DNA of 64,000 bases from a bacterium (GTDB lineage Bacteria; Arandabacterota; Arandabacteria; Arandabacterales; Arandabacteraceae), in NCBI GenBank assembly GCA_029933125.1, contig JAOZOU010000005.1, positions 110,452 to 174,451 on the forward strand. The letters are read 5' to 3'. The notes under the pieces are model-generated. The model was given only the letters and a program-made list of their open reading frames with translations. It searched no databases and had not been told where the DNA came from. Shown here piece after piece: positions 1-8,187 of this stretch (positions are counted from its first letter, which is position 1; each line of letters starts with the position of its first letter). A program made the translations under genes and the position numbers.

Positions 1-332
1 ATCGTCCCCACGCGTGTGGGGGTGACCCGTCTAGTGACGTGTTAGAAGCGTGTGGCTTGCTATCGTCCCCACGCGTGTGGGGGTGACCCGTGATCACTAG
101 AAGCTAGAGTAGCCGGTTGCAATCGTCCCCACGCGTGTGGGGGTGACCCAAGCTAGGGGTATAGGGTGGTTGCAGTTTTGCGATCGTCCCCACGCGTGTG
201 GGGGTGACCCTATCACGTCCGGCCAGCCGTGTTGCTGCATGATATCGTCCCCACGCGTGTGGGGGTGACCCGATAGCATCGTCCAGCTTGATTCCTCGGT
301 TAGCATCGTCCCCACGCGTGTGGGGGTGACCC
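1..332 (+). CRISPR. CRISPR array end, six identical 28-bp repeats
   Basis: Six identical 28-bp repeats start at 1, 62, 122, 183, 244 and 305, separated by five unique spacers of 32 or 33 bp. The repeat begins ATCGTCCCC and ends GTGGGGGTGACCC; CCCCAC and GTGGGG form a 6-bp stem around a GCGT loop, which resembles type I-E repeats and suggests the + strand is the crRNA sense. The first repeat sits on the window edge, so the array (and probably leader and cas genes) continues upstream. No degenerate repeat follows 332, so this is one end, probably leader-distal. No cas gene lies in the window. Positions 333-475 hold no gene that I can support. Confidence 0.95.
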
Positions 333-475
333 AGCTCAGAACCACCGCGACGAGCGACAGCAAGAAAAGCAAGAATCCTTCAATGGTCGGCTTCGCCTGG
401 GAAGCATACATCCGTGGTCACCAGTTGGTAGCCACCTCTTTCGCATCCTCTCAAGGGTAGCGGGGGCCTTGAAAG

Positions 476-504
476 TTGACATGGTGCATTGGGTCTGATA
501 GGAT
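476..504 (+). promoter_or_regulatory. sigma70-like promoter of the HMG-CoA synthase cluster
   Basis: A perfect TTGACA (476-481) is followed after 17 nt by TAGGAT (499-504). Transcription would start near 511, about 47 nt before the ATG at 558. This argues against the longer reading frame that opens at 489, because that start would lie inside the promoter. Confidence 0.5.
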
Positions 505-557
505 TGGCCAGTGGTCTGCTACTCAGTGCTAAGAACCTGAGTCCTATGGAGGTGGAT

Positions 558-1604
558 ATGGCTGGAATAGTTGGCTATGGTGCGTATGCACCAAGGTACC
601 GCATAAAGGTAGAGGAAATTGCCAAGGTTTGGGGTACTGACGCTGAGAGCTACAAGCGCGGTCTTCGCCTTGAGGAAAAATCTGTTCCTGGACTCGATCA
701 AGATGTGATAACCATGTCGGTGGAAGCTGCAAGGAACGCTCTCAAAAGAGCCAGAATTGACCCTAAGAAGATCGGGGCAGTCTACATTGGCTCAGAATCT
801 CATCCCTACGCTGTCAAGCCGAGCGGAACCGTTGTTGGGGAAGCAATAGGAGCTACTCCAGATGTTCATTGTGCTGATTTTGAATTTGCGTGTAAGGCTG
901 GCACAGAGGGCATGTTTGTTGCTCTTGGGCTCATCGAGGCAGGCAAGATGGAATATGCTCTTGCAATTGGTGCAGACACCTCCCAGGGTGCCCCGAGTGA
1001 TGCCCTTGAATATTCAACAGCAGCTGGGGCAGCTGCATTTATCTTTGGCACGAAGGATGTAATTGCTGAAGTTACTCACACTTTCTCCTATATGACGGAT
1101 ACGCCAGATTTCTGGCGGCGTGAGTACATGCACTATCCACGGCATGCTGGAAGATTCACAGGAGCTCCGGCATACTTCAAACACATCAAAGGAGCTGCCA
1201 AAGCGATAATGGAGATTTCAGGTAAGAAGCCTGAGGACTTTGCTCATGTTGTATTCCATCAACCCAATGGCAAGTTCCCTACGACGGTGGGCAAGCAATT
1301 GGGCTTTAAGCCTCAACAGCTCGAGACGGGGCTGCTTTGTCCTCGGCTTGGCAATACGTATTCAGGCTCATCACCGATGGGCTTAACCGCTGTGCTCGAT
1401 GTTGCCAAACCAGGTGAGGAGATTCTTATGGTTTCCTATGGCTCTGGAGCAGGCAGCGATGCCTTCATCTATCGCATCACCGAAAAGATAACGGAGGTTC
1501 AGGGACTTGCTCCTAAGACCACTGACTATCTCGATCGTAACAAGGTCTACATTGATTATGGAACATACGCTAAGCTGCGAAAGAAGATAAGGATGGGAGA
1601 ATAA
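558..1604 (+). CDS. hydroxymethylglutaryl-CoA synthase, archaeal-type
   Basis: Condenses acetyl-CoA with acetoacetyl-CoA to HMG-CoA, a reversible step. The 348-residue protein has the length of archaeal HMG-CoA synthases. Visible catalytic positions are Cys112 in FEFACKAGTEG, Glu80 in IGSESHP and His234 in VFHQPNGK. The ATG at 558 is chosen because a GGAGGTGG ribosome site lies just upstream and the conserved N-terminus (MAGIVGYGAYAP) starts there; the frame is open back to 489. It is followed by thiolase, DUF35 and a LiuC-like hydratase. The thiolase/HMGS/DUF35 trio is the archaeal mevalonate arrangement, but the LiuC-like neighbour and the methylcrotonyl-CoA-carboxylase-like genes suggest that here it may work in leucine breakdown. 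Fold and reaction are well supported; the direction is inference. Confidence 0.9.
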   Translation: MAGIVGYGAYAPRYRIKVEEIAKVWGTDAESYKRGLRLEEKSVPGLDQDVITMSVEAARNALKRARIDPKKIGAVYIGSESHPYAVKPSGTVVGEAIGATPDVHCADFEFACKAGTEGMFVALGLIEAGKMEYALAIGADTSQGAPSDALEYSTAAGAAAFIFGTKDVIAEVTHTFSYMTDTPDFWRREYMHYPRHAGRFTGAPAYFKHIKGAAKAIMEISGKKPEDFAHVVFHQPNGKFPTTVGKQLGFKPQQLETGLLCPRLGNTYSGSSPMGLTAVLDVAKPGEEILMVSYGSGAGSDAFIYRITEKITEVQGLAPKTTDYLDRNKVYIDYGTYAKLRKKIRMGE

Positions 1605-1621
1605 GCTAAGGGGTGTTTGCT

Positions 1622-2779
1622 ATGCGTGATGTCGCGGTTATTGGAATTGGCATGATCAAGTGGGGTGAGCTGTGGGAGAAGTCACTCCGCACAATCTTCG
1701 TTGAGGCAGCACTTAACGCAATTGACGATGCTGGTGTCGATCACATCGATTCAATGTATGTTGGATGTATGTCATCAGGGCTTTTCGTCGGCCAGGAACA
1801 TCTTGGTGCTCTCCTGGCAGACTATCTTGGCATTGCGCCTGTATCTGCTGTGAGGGTTGAATCAGCCTGTGCTTCGGGTGGTGCTGCCTTTCGTCAGGGC
1901 TTCATAGAAGTTGCATCGGGGATGAGCGATATTGTTCTTGTCGGTGGTGTTGAGAAGATGACAGATGTGAGCGGTGGCGGTGCGACTTTTGCTCTCTCCA
2001 CAGCTGCTGATCAGGAGTATGAGGTTTACAATGGTGTGACCTTCCCGGGGCTCTATGCAATGATGGCAAGAGCTCACATGGAGCGTTATGGAACAACTCG
2101 AAAGCAGCTTGCGCAGGTTGCCGTTAAGAACCATGAAAACGGTTCAAAGAACCCTCACGCTCAGTTCCAGATGAAGATAACGGTCGACCAGGTTATCAAT
2201 TCTGTAATGATTGCCGATCCTCTTACAATACTGGATTGCTCACCCATAACAGATGGTGCAGCAGCAGCCATACTCTGCCCACTTGAGGTCGCTCGCAAGA
2301 TCTCCAAAAAGCCTGTGGTCAAGGTTAAATCCTCAAGCGCGGCTACCGATTCCATTGCAATTCATCAGCGCAAAGATATCACCCATCTTCAGGCTGCTGA
2401 AGATGCAGCTGCTAAGGCTTATAAGTTGGCTGGAGTTGAGCCATCGGACGTAGATCTTGCTGAGGTGCATGACTGCTTCACAATAGCTGAGATCTGTGCC
2501 ATTGAAGCCCTTGGATTTGTGGAGAAGGGGAAAGGTGGATCAGCAACTGAGGCTGGTGAGACAGCAATTGGTGGGCGGATTCCTATTAACCCGTCTGGCG
2601 GGCTTAAGGCCAAGGGGCATCCAGTTGGGGCGACGGGTGTTGCCCAGATATGCGAAGTCGTCACCCAGCTCAGGGGTGATGCTGGCGAAAGACAGGTTGA
2701 GAATGCAAGAATTGGGTTAACCCAGAATATGGGTGGTACATGCGCAAGTTGTGTCGTTCACATACTGGAGGTAGCTTAG
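1622..2779 (+). CDS. acetyl-CoA acetyltransferase, archaeal/SCP-x-type thiolase
   Basis: Thiolase-superfamily enzyme of 385 residues that would make or cleave acetoacetyl-CoA. The nucleophile is Cys83 in ESACASGG; the histidines are in [10 protein letters not shown] and [14 protein letters not shown]. This is the thiolase type that in archaea binds HMG-CoA synthase through a DUF35 protein, and all three genes are adjacent here. I use the ATG at 1622 (GGGG ribosome site 8 nt upstream) instead of the GTG at 1613. It starts 17 bp after the synthase gene and its stop abuts the DUF35 start, so one transcript is likely. Substrate is inferred from neighbours. Confidence 0.88.
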   Translation: MRDVAVIGIGMIKWGELWEKSLRTIFVEAALNAIDDAGVDHIDSMYVGCMSSGLFVGQEHLGALLADYLGIAPVSAVRVESACASGGAAFRQGFIEVASGMSDIVLVGGVEKMTDVSGGGATFALSTAADQEYEVYNGVTFPGLYAMMARAHMERYGTTRKQLAQVAVKNHENGSKNPHAQFQMKITVDQVINSVMIADPLTILDCSPITDGAAAAILCPLEVARKISKKPVVKVKSSSAATDSIAIHQRKDITHLQAAEDAAAKAYKLAGVEPSDVDLAEVHDCFTIAEICAIEALGFVEKGKGGSATEAGETAIGGRIPINPSGGLKAKGHPVGATGVAQICEVVTQLRGDAGERQVENARIGLTQNMGGTCASCVVHILEVA

Positions 2780-3178
2780 ATGTCAACTTCAGCAAGATAC
2801 TGGCGCGAGATACCTCAACGTTATCGGCTTGAGGCTGGTAAGTGCTCAGGTTGTGGTGCCATATGGTTTCCACCCAGACTTGTCTGTAAAGAATGTGGCA
2901 AACGTGAATTTGAGGTGGTTAATCTGCCTGATAGAGGTAAGGTCCAGACATTTACGGTGATAAGAGTTCCACCCAGTGAATTTTGTGATCAGGCACCGTA
3001 CGCATTAGGGGTGATTGAGCTTGAAAATGGTGTGTTGCTGCAATGTCAAATAGCCGATTGTTCACCAGATGAGCTCTCAGTCGGGATGCCGGTGAGGATC
3101 GAGTTTCGCAAGATAAAAGAAGAGGGTGAGGCAGGCATTATCTGCTACGGATACAAGGCTGTGCCCGTTAGAGAATGA
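2780..3178 (+). CDS. DUF35 / OB-fold Zn-ribbon acyl-CoA-associated protein
   Basis: A 132-residue protein with an N-terminal zinc ribbon (Cys22, Cys25, Cys36, Cys39 in KCSGCG and VCKECG) followed by an OB-fold. In the known archaeal complex, a DUF35 protein holds the CoA arm of the intermediate so that acetoacetyl-CoA passes from thiolase to HMG-CoA synthase. The gene starts directly after the thiolase stop codon, consistent with that scaffolding role. It has no catalytic function of its own that can be read from sequence. Confidence 0.88.
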   Translation: MSTSARYWREIPQRYRLEAGKCSGCGAIWFPPRLVCKECGKREFEVVNLPDRGKVQTFTVIRVPPSEFCDQAPYALGVIELENGVLLQCQIADCSPDELSVGMPVRIEFRKIKEEGEAGIICYGYKAVPVRE

Positions 3179-3187
3179 GGCTGAGAG

Positions 3188-3970
3188 ATGGGGTTTGAGA
3201 CAATTGAAATTGTCGAAGATAGGCGTGTTGCCTGGATAACTCTCAACCGCCCTGATGTAAGAAATGCTTTCGATGACTTGATGATAAAGGAGCTTGTTTC
3301 TGCTCTTGCTGAGATTGCTGCGAATCCCAATGTCAGGATTGTTGTTCTTACGGGCAAGGGCAAGGCTTTCTGTGCGGGTGCGGATCTTAACTGGATGAAG
3401 CGGATGAAGCAGTTCACATATGGAGAGAATCTGGAAGATGCCCTTGCTCTCGCCAGGCTCATGTATAATCTCTACCACCTGCCCAAACCTACGATTGCCA
3501 TGGTAAATGGTGCTTCAATCGGGGGAAGCAATGGGCTGGTTGCTGCCTGCGACCTCGCAATAGCTTCTCATCGTGCAGAGTTCAGCCTGAGCGAGGTTAA
3601 GATTGGACTTGTGCCTGCCTGCATAGGTCCATATCTCCTCAGAAAAATTGGCGAGCGCGCCTGTCGTAAGCTCTTTCTTACAGGTGAGCGCATCTCCGCC
3701 GATGAGGCCAAACGCCTTGGACTTGTTAGCGACGTTGTTACGCATACCCACCTGAGGAGGCGGGTTGAAGAGCGCATTGAAAGTCTCTTGACGAGCGGTC
3801 CTCATGCATTGGCAGTCAGCAAGCAGCTTATCTCGACGATAAGTGAGATGCCGCTTGAGGAAGCACGGGATCATACTGCAAAGGTGATCGCTGAGCTAAG
3901 ATGTGGTGATGAGGCACAGGAGGGCATGACAGCCTTCTTCGAGAAACGTAAGCCCAACTGGGCCAATTGA
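3188..3970 (+). CDS. liuC: methylglutaconyl-CoA hydratase, LiuC-like crotonase
   Basis: Crotonase-fold protein of 260 residues. The oxyanion region FCAGADLNWMKRM, the segment GGSNGLVAACDLAIA and LSEVKIGLVPACIGPYL match the LiuC/AtuE subgroup better than ordinary enoyl-CoA hydratase: the first crotonase glutamate position carries Gly and the second glutamate is kept in LSEVKIG. LiuC hydrates 3-methylglutaconyl-CoA to HMG-CoA in leucine catabolism. Its position behind HMG-CoA synthase and thiolase, and near biotin carboxylase, carrier and carboxyltransferase genes on the other strand, supports this. Exact acyl substrate is inference from motif and context. Confidence 0.78.
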   Translation: MGFETIEIVEDRRVAWITLNRPDVRNAFDDLMIKELVSALAEIAANPNVRIVVLTGKGKAFCAGADLNWMKRMKQFTYGENLEDALALARLMYNLYHLPKPTIAMVNGASIGGSNGLVAACDLAIASHRAEFSLSEVKIGLVPACIGPYLLRKIGERACRKLFLTGERISADEAKRLGLVSDVVTHTHLRRRVEERIESLLTSGPHALAVSKQLISTISEMPLEEARDHTAKVIAELRCGDEAQEGMTAFFEKRKPNWAN

Positions 3971-4055
3971 GAATCTTGGCTTCCTGGTGGAGATGCTGCG
4001 AGACTTCAAGGCCAATTGGGCATCAAAAGCTCAGATGCATAAAGGGAGGTAGCCT

Positions 4056-4517
4056 GTGAGTAAAGTTGAAGTTGGAAGTGTTGCACCTGACTTTACACTT
4101 AAGGACCACCATGGCAAGGATGTAAATCTTGCTAGCTTCAGGGGCAAGCGAGTTATACTGGGCTTTCATCCGCTTGCCTGGACTAAAGTATGTGCTCAAC
4201 AGATGAAAGACCTTGAAAAGAATGCTGAAAGGTTTGACAAGCTCAATGCCGTTGCCCTCGGCTTAAGTGTAGACAGCAGCTTTACAAAGAAGGCCTGGGC
4301 TCAAGATCTTGGCATTACCAAGACACCTCTTCTTGCAGACTTCTGGCCTCATGGAGAGATTGCAAAAACTTATGGCATATTTAGAGAAAAAGATGGCGTC
4401 AGTGAACGGGCTGTCTTTGTGGTGGATACCGAGGGCAAAGTTACCTTCAAGAAGATCTATCCTATGAGTGAAGTGCCTGACATTGAGGAAATAATCAATC
4501 ACCTTGAAGCTACATAG
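4056..4517 (+). CDS. peroxiredoxin, 1-Cys type (AhpC/TSA family)
   Basis: A 153-residue thioredoxin-fold peroxidase that would reduce H2O2 or organic hydroperoxides. The active-site block FHPLAWTKVCAQQM carries the family's Pro, Thr and peroxidatic Cys. No second cysteine is present, so it should act as a 1-Cys enzyme needing an external thiol. GTG start with a GGGAGGT ribosome site. It lies between the hydratase and an oxygen-sensitive 2-oxoacid:ferredoxin oxidoreductase, where a protective role would make sense; that link is inference. Confidence 0.88.
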   Translation: MSKVEVGSVAPDFTLKDHHGKDVNLASFRGKRVILGFHPLAWTKVCAQQMKDLEKNAERFDKLNAVALGLSVDSSFTKKAWAQDLGITKTPLLADFWPHGEIAKTYGIFREKDGVSERAVFVVDTEGKVTFKKIYPMSEVPDIEEIINHLEAT

Positions 4518-4534
4518 CCTAAGGAAGGGCTTGC

Positions 4535-6181
4535 ATGCCTGAGTGTTCATTTATTTTAGGCGGTAAAGCCGGTGATGGTATAAGGCAAGCTGGCAATTTC
4601 CTTGCTCATCTTCTGGCAGAGCTTAATTACAGAATCTACTTCTGGGACGACTATCCCTCACTGATAAGGGGTGGACACAACTTCAGCATAGTAAGAGCAA
4701 GCGATTCCTTGATAGGAGCCTACAGGGACAAAGTCGATGTGCTTGTTGCCCTCAATGAGGAAACGGTACACAAGCACAGGGAGAAGCTTAAGCCCGATGG
4801 ATTGCTCATCTACGACAGTGATGTTTTCGAGATCGAGGGAATAGGCATCGGGTTTGGAAGTATCGTAAAGCGGCAAGGCGGCAAACCTGTAATGAGAAAT
4901 GTTGCAGCTGTTGGCTCAATAGCCCGCATTGCTGGTATTGACTGGAAGATTGTCGAGAGAGTAATCTCCAAGGCAACTCCACGTGATACAGAGCTCAACA
5001 TCAAGATTGCTAGAGCTGGCTACGAGGAAGCCAAGGCTTCGTACTTTGAGCTTGAGAGACTCGAGCAGGGACCCCTGCCACTTGTTCAGGGAAATGAGGC
5101 TATTGCTCTTGGGGCGGCAAAAGCCGGGCTCAAACTTTACATCGCCTATCCCATGACACCAGCCTCAAGCATCCTCCACTTTCTTGCCCGCTATGAGGAT
5201 GAGCTCGGGCTCGTCACATATCATCCTGAGAATGAAATAGCTGCTGTCATAACTGCAATTGGAGGAGCTTATGCTGGTGCCAGGACAATGGTCGGAACAT
5301 CGGGCGGGGGGTTTGCCCTTATGACAGAGGGAGTTAGCCTTTGTGCTCAGAGTGAGACCCCGGTTGTTTTCGTCGTATCCCAACGTCCTGGACCAAGCAC
5401 GGGGGTGCCAACCTACACTATGCAGGCTGATCTTCACTTTGTACTTAACTCGGGGCAGGGGGATATCGTTAGACTTGTCGTTGCTCCAGGTGATCCCGAT
5501 GAGGCATTCATCTGGACTGGGAAGGCAATGAATCTTGCATGGAAGTACCAGATTCCAGCTTTTGTCCTTACAGACAAGAATCTTAGTGAGAGTACTTATT
5601 CCTTCGAGAGTAAAGGTGATGAGGTAGGACGTGAGGAAGCCTGCCTGTGGGATGGTGAGGGAGATTACAAGCGCTACCTTTTCACGCGTGATGGTGTCTC
5701 GCCGCTTGCTTTTCCAGGTACAGAGGGTGCAGTTGTTAAGGCAACGAGCTACGAGCATGATGAATTTGGCATAACAACAGAAGAAGCAGGTGCAATTGCA
5801 AGCATGCAGGCTAAGAGACTTAAGAAAAGGGATTACCTTAATGTCAACAAGCTTGAAGCTGTCAAAATCTACGGTAGTTCTCGAGCCGAGACAGCACTTG
5901 TCTGCTGGGGTTCGACCAGGGGCGCCTGTGTGGAAGTGGGATCTGAACTCGGTCTTAGGGTGGTTCAACCAATTGTGCTTGAGCCCTTCCCTGAGGAGGC
6001 TATGACAACCGCACTTGATGGCTGCACCGGGGTAATCGCAGTTGAAGCGAATGCCACGGGAGCTCTAGCCCGCCTCCTTAGAGGTTATGGAGTCGGTGTC
6101 GATGAGATGATACTCAAGTATGATGGGAGACCTTTTAGCGTAGATGGCCTGAAGCGTGAGGTCACAAAGGTGATGGCATGA
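4535..6181 (+). CDS. 2-oxoacid:ferredoxin oxidoreductase, fused gamma-alpha subunit
   Basis: A 548-residue fusion. Residues 1 to about 175 are the gamma domain (LGGKAGDGIRQAG), and about 185-548 the alpha/pyrimidine-binding domains (YPMTPASSILH, SGGGFALMTEG). With the beta subunit that overlaps it by 4 nt (ATGA), it would oxidatively decarboxylate a 2-oxoacid to acyl-CoA, reducing ferredoxin. Neighbouring leucine-pathway genes make branched-chain 2-oxoacids a reasonable guess. No ferredoxin-like delta subunit is adjacent, unlike the second such enzyme at 32776-35680. Substrate cannot be read from sequence. Confidence 0.88.
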   Translation: MPECSFILGGKAGDGIRQAGNFLAHLLAELNYRIYFWDDYPSLIRGGHNFSIVRASDSLIGAYRDKVDVLVALNEETVHKHREKLKPDGLLIYDSDVFEIEGIGIGFGSIVKRQGGKPVMRNVAAVGSIARIAGIDWKIVERVISKATPRDTELNIKIARAGYEEAKASYFELERLEQGPLPLVQGNEAIALGAAKAGLKLYIAYPMTPASSILHFLARYEDELGLVTYHPENEIAAVITAIGGAYAGARTMVGTSGGGFALMTEGVSLCAQSETPVVFVVSQRPGPSTGVPTYTMQADLHFVLNSGQGDIVRLVVAPGDPDEAFIWTGKAMNLAWKYQIPAFVLTDKNLSESTYSFESKGDEVGREEACLWDGEGDYKRYLFTRDGVSPLAFPGTEGAVVKATSYEHDEFGITTEEAGAIASMQAKRLKKRDYLNVNKLEAVKIYGSSRAETALVCWGSTRGACVEVGSELGLRVVQPIVLEPFPEEAMTTALDGCTGVIAVEANATGALARLLRGYGVGVDEMILKYDGRPFSVDGLKREVTKVMA

Positions 6182-7029
6182 GTGAAGTCAATCTTGAAAC
6201 ATATGCTGAGAACACATGGTGCAAGGGATGCGGTAATTTCGGGATACTTTCAGGATTCACGCAGGCCCTTAAGGAATTGAATGAAGAGGGTCTTAGACTC
6301 GAAAATGTTGTGATCGCGTCTGGGATAGGTTGCCATGCCAAGATAGTTGACTACTTAAATGTTAATTCCTTCTATTCCATCCATGGCAGGGTACCACCAA
6401 CCATAACGGGTATAAAATTGGCAAATCCTACCTTGACAGTTGTAGGCTTCGCCGGTGATGGCGACGCCTATGGTGAGGGTCTTTCGCACCTCATTATGTC
6501 AGCCAAGCGCAATGTGGATATCACAATGGTCATCCATGATAACCGCGTCTATGGACTGACCACAGGTCAATTTACTCCAACAAGTCCCCTGGGTTTTCGG
6601 GGTCGTTCGACACCAAAAGGGAGCCTTGAGGAGCCTCTCAATCCCATAGAGCTGATGCTCGCCTCGGATGCGACTTTTGTCGCAAGATGTTATTCAGGCA
6701 AGGTGGATCATCTTGTCAGTGTTGTCAAACAAGCGATAAAGCATAAGGGTTTCTCATTCATTGACGTGCTGCAGCCATGTTTTACTTTCTTCAATACTTA
6801 TGGGCTCTACAATAAGGCGACGTACATTATGGAGGATCACGATCCTTCTGATATAGAGGCTGCCTACAGAAGAGCTCGCGAATGGCTTGGGGGAACAGAG
6901 ACAAAGATCCCTCTTGGAATCTTCTACCAGAGGACTAAACCAACTTTCGATGATCTTCTTCTCAAGAAGCAAATTCCGGCAAAAGACTTATCCGTTCCAG
7001 ATATCTCTTCGCTTCTTGGAAACAGGTAG
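6178..7029 (+). CDS. 2-oxoacid:ferredoxin oxidoreductase, beta (TPP) subunit
   Basis: A 283-residue thiamine-diphosphate subunit. WCKGCGNFG supplies cluster-binding cysteines and AGDGDAYGEGLSHL is the GDG motif for Mg-TPP. The start codon overlaps the alpha-gene stop (ATGA), indicating translational coupling and a stoichiometric complex. It completes the enzyme encoded upstream and passes electrons to a free ferredoxin. Confidence 0.9.
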   Translation: MSEVNLETYAENTWCKGCGNFGILSGFTQALKELNEEGLRLENVVIASGIGCHAKIVDYLNVNSFYSIHGRVPPTITGIKLANPTLTVVGFAGDGDAYGEGLSHLIMSAKRNVDITMVIHDNRVYGLTTGQFTPTSPLGFRGRSTPKGSLEEPLNPIELMLASDATFVARCYSGKVDHLVSVVKQAIKHKGFSFIDVLQPCFTFFNTYGLYNKATYIMEDHDPSDIEAAYRRAREWLGGTETKIPLGIFYQRTKPTFDDLLLKKQIPAKDLSVPDISSLLGNR

Positions 7030-7047
7030 GGGCAAGGAGCCGATCGA

Positions 7048-7533
7048 ATGGAAGAGGTTGTTTATAGACCCATTGGTGTGATCCACACGCCATACAAAGA
7101 CCCTCAAGGCATTCCGATTCAGCCTAAGGGTGGTAGCGACATCGAGGGATTTGTTGAGCTAGATCCGGCTTATGGAGAGGCTTTGAGTGATCTTGACGGC
7201 TTCTCTCATGCCTATCTCATATATCACTTCCACCTGTCGAAAGGATATTCACTTAAGGTTGTGCCATTCATGGATGACCGAGAGCGAGGACTCTTTGCAA
7301 CGCGAGCCCCCAGGCGTCCCAATCCAATTGGGATATCTGTGGTAAAGATAAAGGCGATACAGGGCAATAGATTATACTTTTTCGGTGTTGATATGGTCGA
7401 TGGTACTCCCCTGCTTGATATAAAGCCCTATGTCCCCGACTTCGGAGCGCTCGAAGATGTGAAAATTGGGTGGCTCAAGAATCATGTGCATAAGTCGAGG
7501 CATTTCAAGGCAGATGGGCGCTTCAAGGAATAA
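7048..7533 (+). CDS. trmO: tRNA (N6-threonylcarbamoyladenosine-37) N6-methyltransferase TrmO
   Basis: A 161-residue protein of the TrmO/TsaA (YaeB) beta-barrel family, which uses S-adenosylmethionine to methylate t6A37 in some tRNAs. Family signatures include the N-terminal PIGVIHTPYK, FATRAPRRPNPIGIS, and DGTPLLDIKPYVP near the C-terminus. AAGGAG lies 8 nt before the ATG. It is the last gene of the + strand run and converges with the carboxylase operon 13 bp away; a metabolic link to its neighbours is not evident. Not an annotation of the older 'VirR/ TsaA unknown' type: motifs are clear. Confidence 0.87.
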   Translation: MEEVVYRPIGVIHTPYKDPQGIPIQPKGGSDIEGFVELDPAYGEALSDLDGFSHAYLIYHFHLSKGYSLKVVPFMDDRERGLFATRAPRRPNPIGISVVKIKAIQGNRLYFFGVDMVDGTPLLDIKPYVPDFGALEDVKIGWLKNHVHKSRHFKADGRFKE

Positions 7534-7545
7534 GAGGAATCCCCT

Positions 7546-8184
7546 TTAGGCGGGCTCTATGACAAAGAGCACGGAGCCATGCTTGACCTCGGTTGCATCT
7601 TGTGGAACTATGCGAACTATCTTGCCAACAGCGGGGAATTCAGGTTCACCTGGATAGACAATCGGGTTGAAACACTTCATTACCTCGACGAGTGCTAATA
7701 TGCTTCCCTGCTTTACCTCTGAGCCAATCTCGACATAGGGTGGTGACTGAGGATTGGGGCGTCTGTAGAAGATACCATCGGTAGGTGATAGAAGCGCAAA
7801 TGCACCCTCGGGGAGATCCTGATCTGCTGCCTTCTCGGTTCCACTTGCCTTAAACTCTTCGACAAGACCTGTCTCAGCTCTTGGGCTAACAGTGAAAAGA
7901 ATCTGGCCATATTCTACACGTTGTTTGCGGCTGTCAACATGAACATGGGTAACAACGCCATGGTGGCCCTCGGGTATGAGCAAATGATAGTAGCGGCGCA
8001 TTACAGTCAGATAGCCAACAAAACTGCCTGGTGTAACGTAAGTGCCAGGGGCAGGAGGCATATCATAAAGACCAACACCTGGCGAGAGAATGTCAAAATG
8101 CCCGTCCCTATCCTGGGAATCTCTTACGAGACACTTCTTCGGTTCTCCAATCAACCTTCTAAACTCAATCTCTCTTTGCTGCAT
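7546..8184 (-). CDS. biotin carboxyl carrier protein, two-barrel form
   Basis: A 212-residue carrier subunit. The C-terminal biotinyl domain carries the target Lys170 in VEVMKCF, where the usual EAMKM is altered to EVMKC. The N-terminal half (about 30-100) looks like a second biotinyl/lipoyl-type barrel with no lysine motif. It is the last gene of a three-gene operon after the carboxyltransferase and biotin carboxylase (3-bp spacing to the carboxyltransferase), so it should shuttle CO2 between these. AccB-like carriers are usually shorter, so the extra barrel may dock the unusual partner. Biotinylation of the variant motif is assumed. Confidence 0.8.
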   Translation of the reverse strand: MQQREIEFRRLIGEPKKCLVRDSQDRDGHFDILSPGVGLYDMPPAPGTYVTPGSFVGYLTVMRRYYHLLIPEGHHGVVTHVHVDSRKQRVEYGQILFTVSPRAETGLVEEFKASGTEKAADQDLPEGAFALLSPTDGIFYRRPNPQSPPYVEIGSEVKQGSILALVEVMKCFNPIVYPGEPEFPAVGKIVRIVPQDATEVKHGSVLFVIEPA

Positions 8185-8187
8185 AGG

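Noticed and set aside
278-284. Repeat-like heptamer ATCGTCC inside the fifth spacer
   Set aside because: Only seven bases match the repeat start; chance is enough to explain it.
97-411. A 104-residue minus-strand frame across the CRISPR array
   Set aside because: Its repeated WVTPTRVGT segments are the translated CRISPR repeats; not a gene.
558-3178. Archaeal origin of the whole window because of the HMG-CoA synthase/thiolase/DUF35 trio
   Set aside because: Signal peptides, Bat operon, lipobox and bacterial SECIS argue for a bacterium; the trio may be old or transferred.
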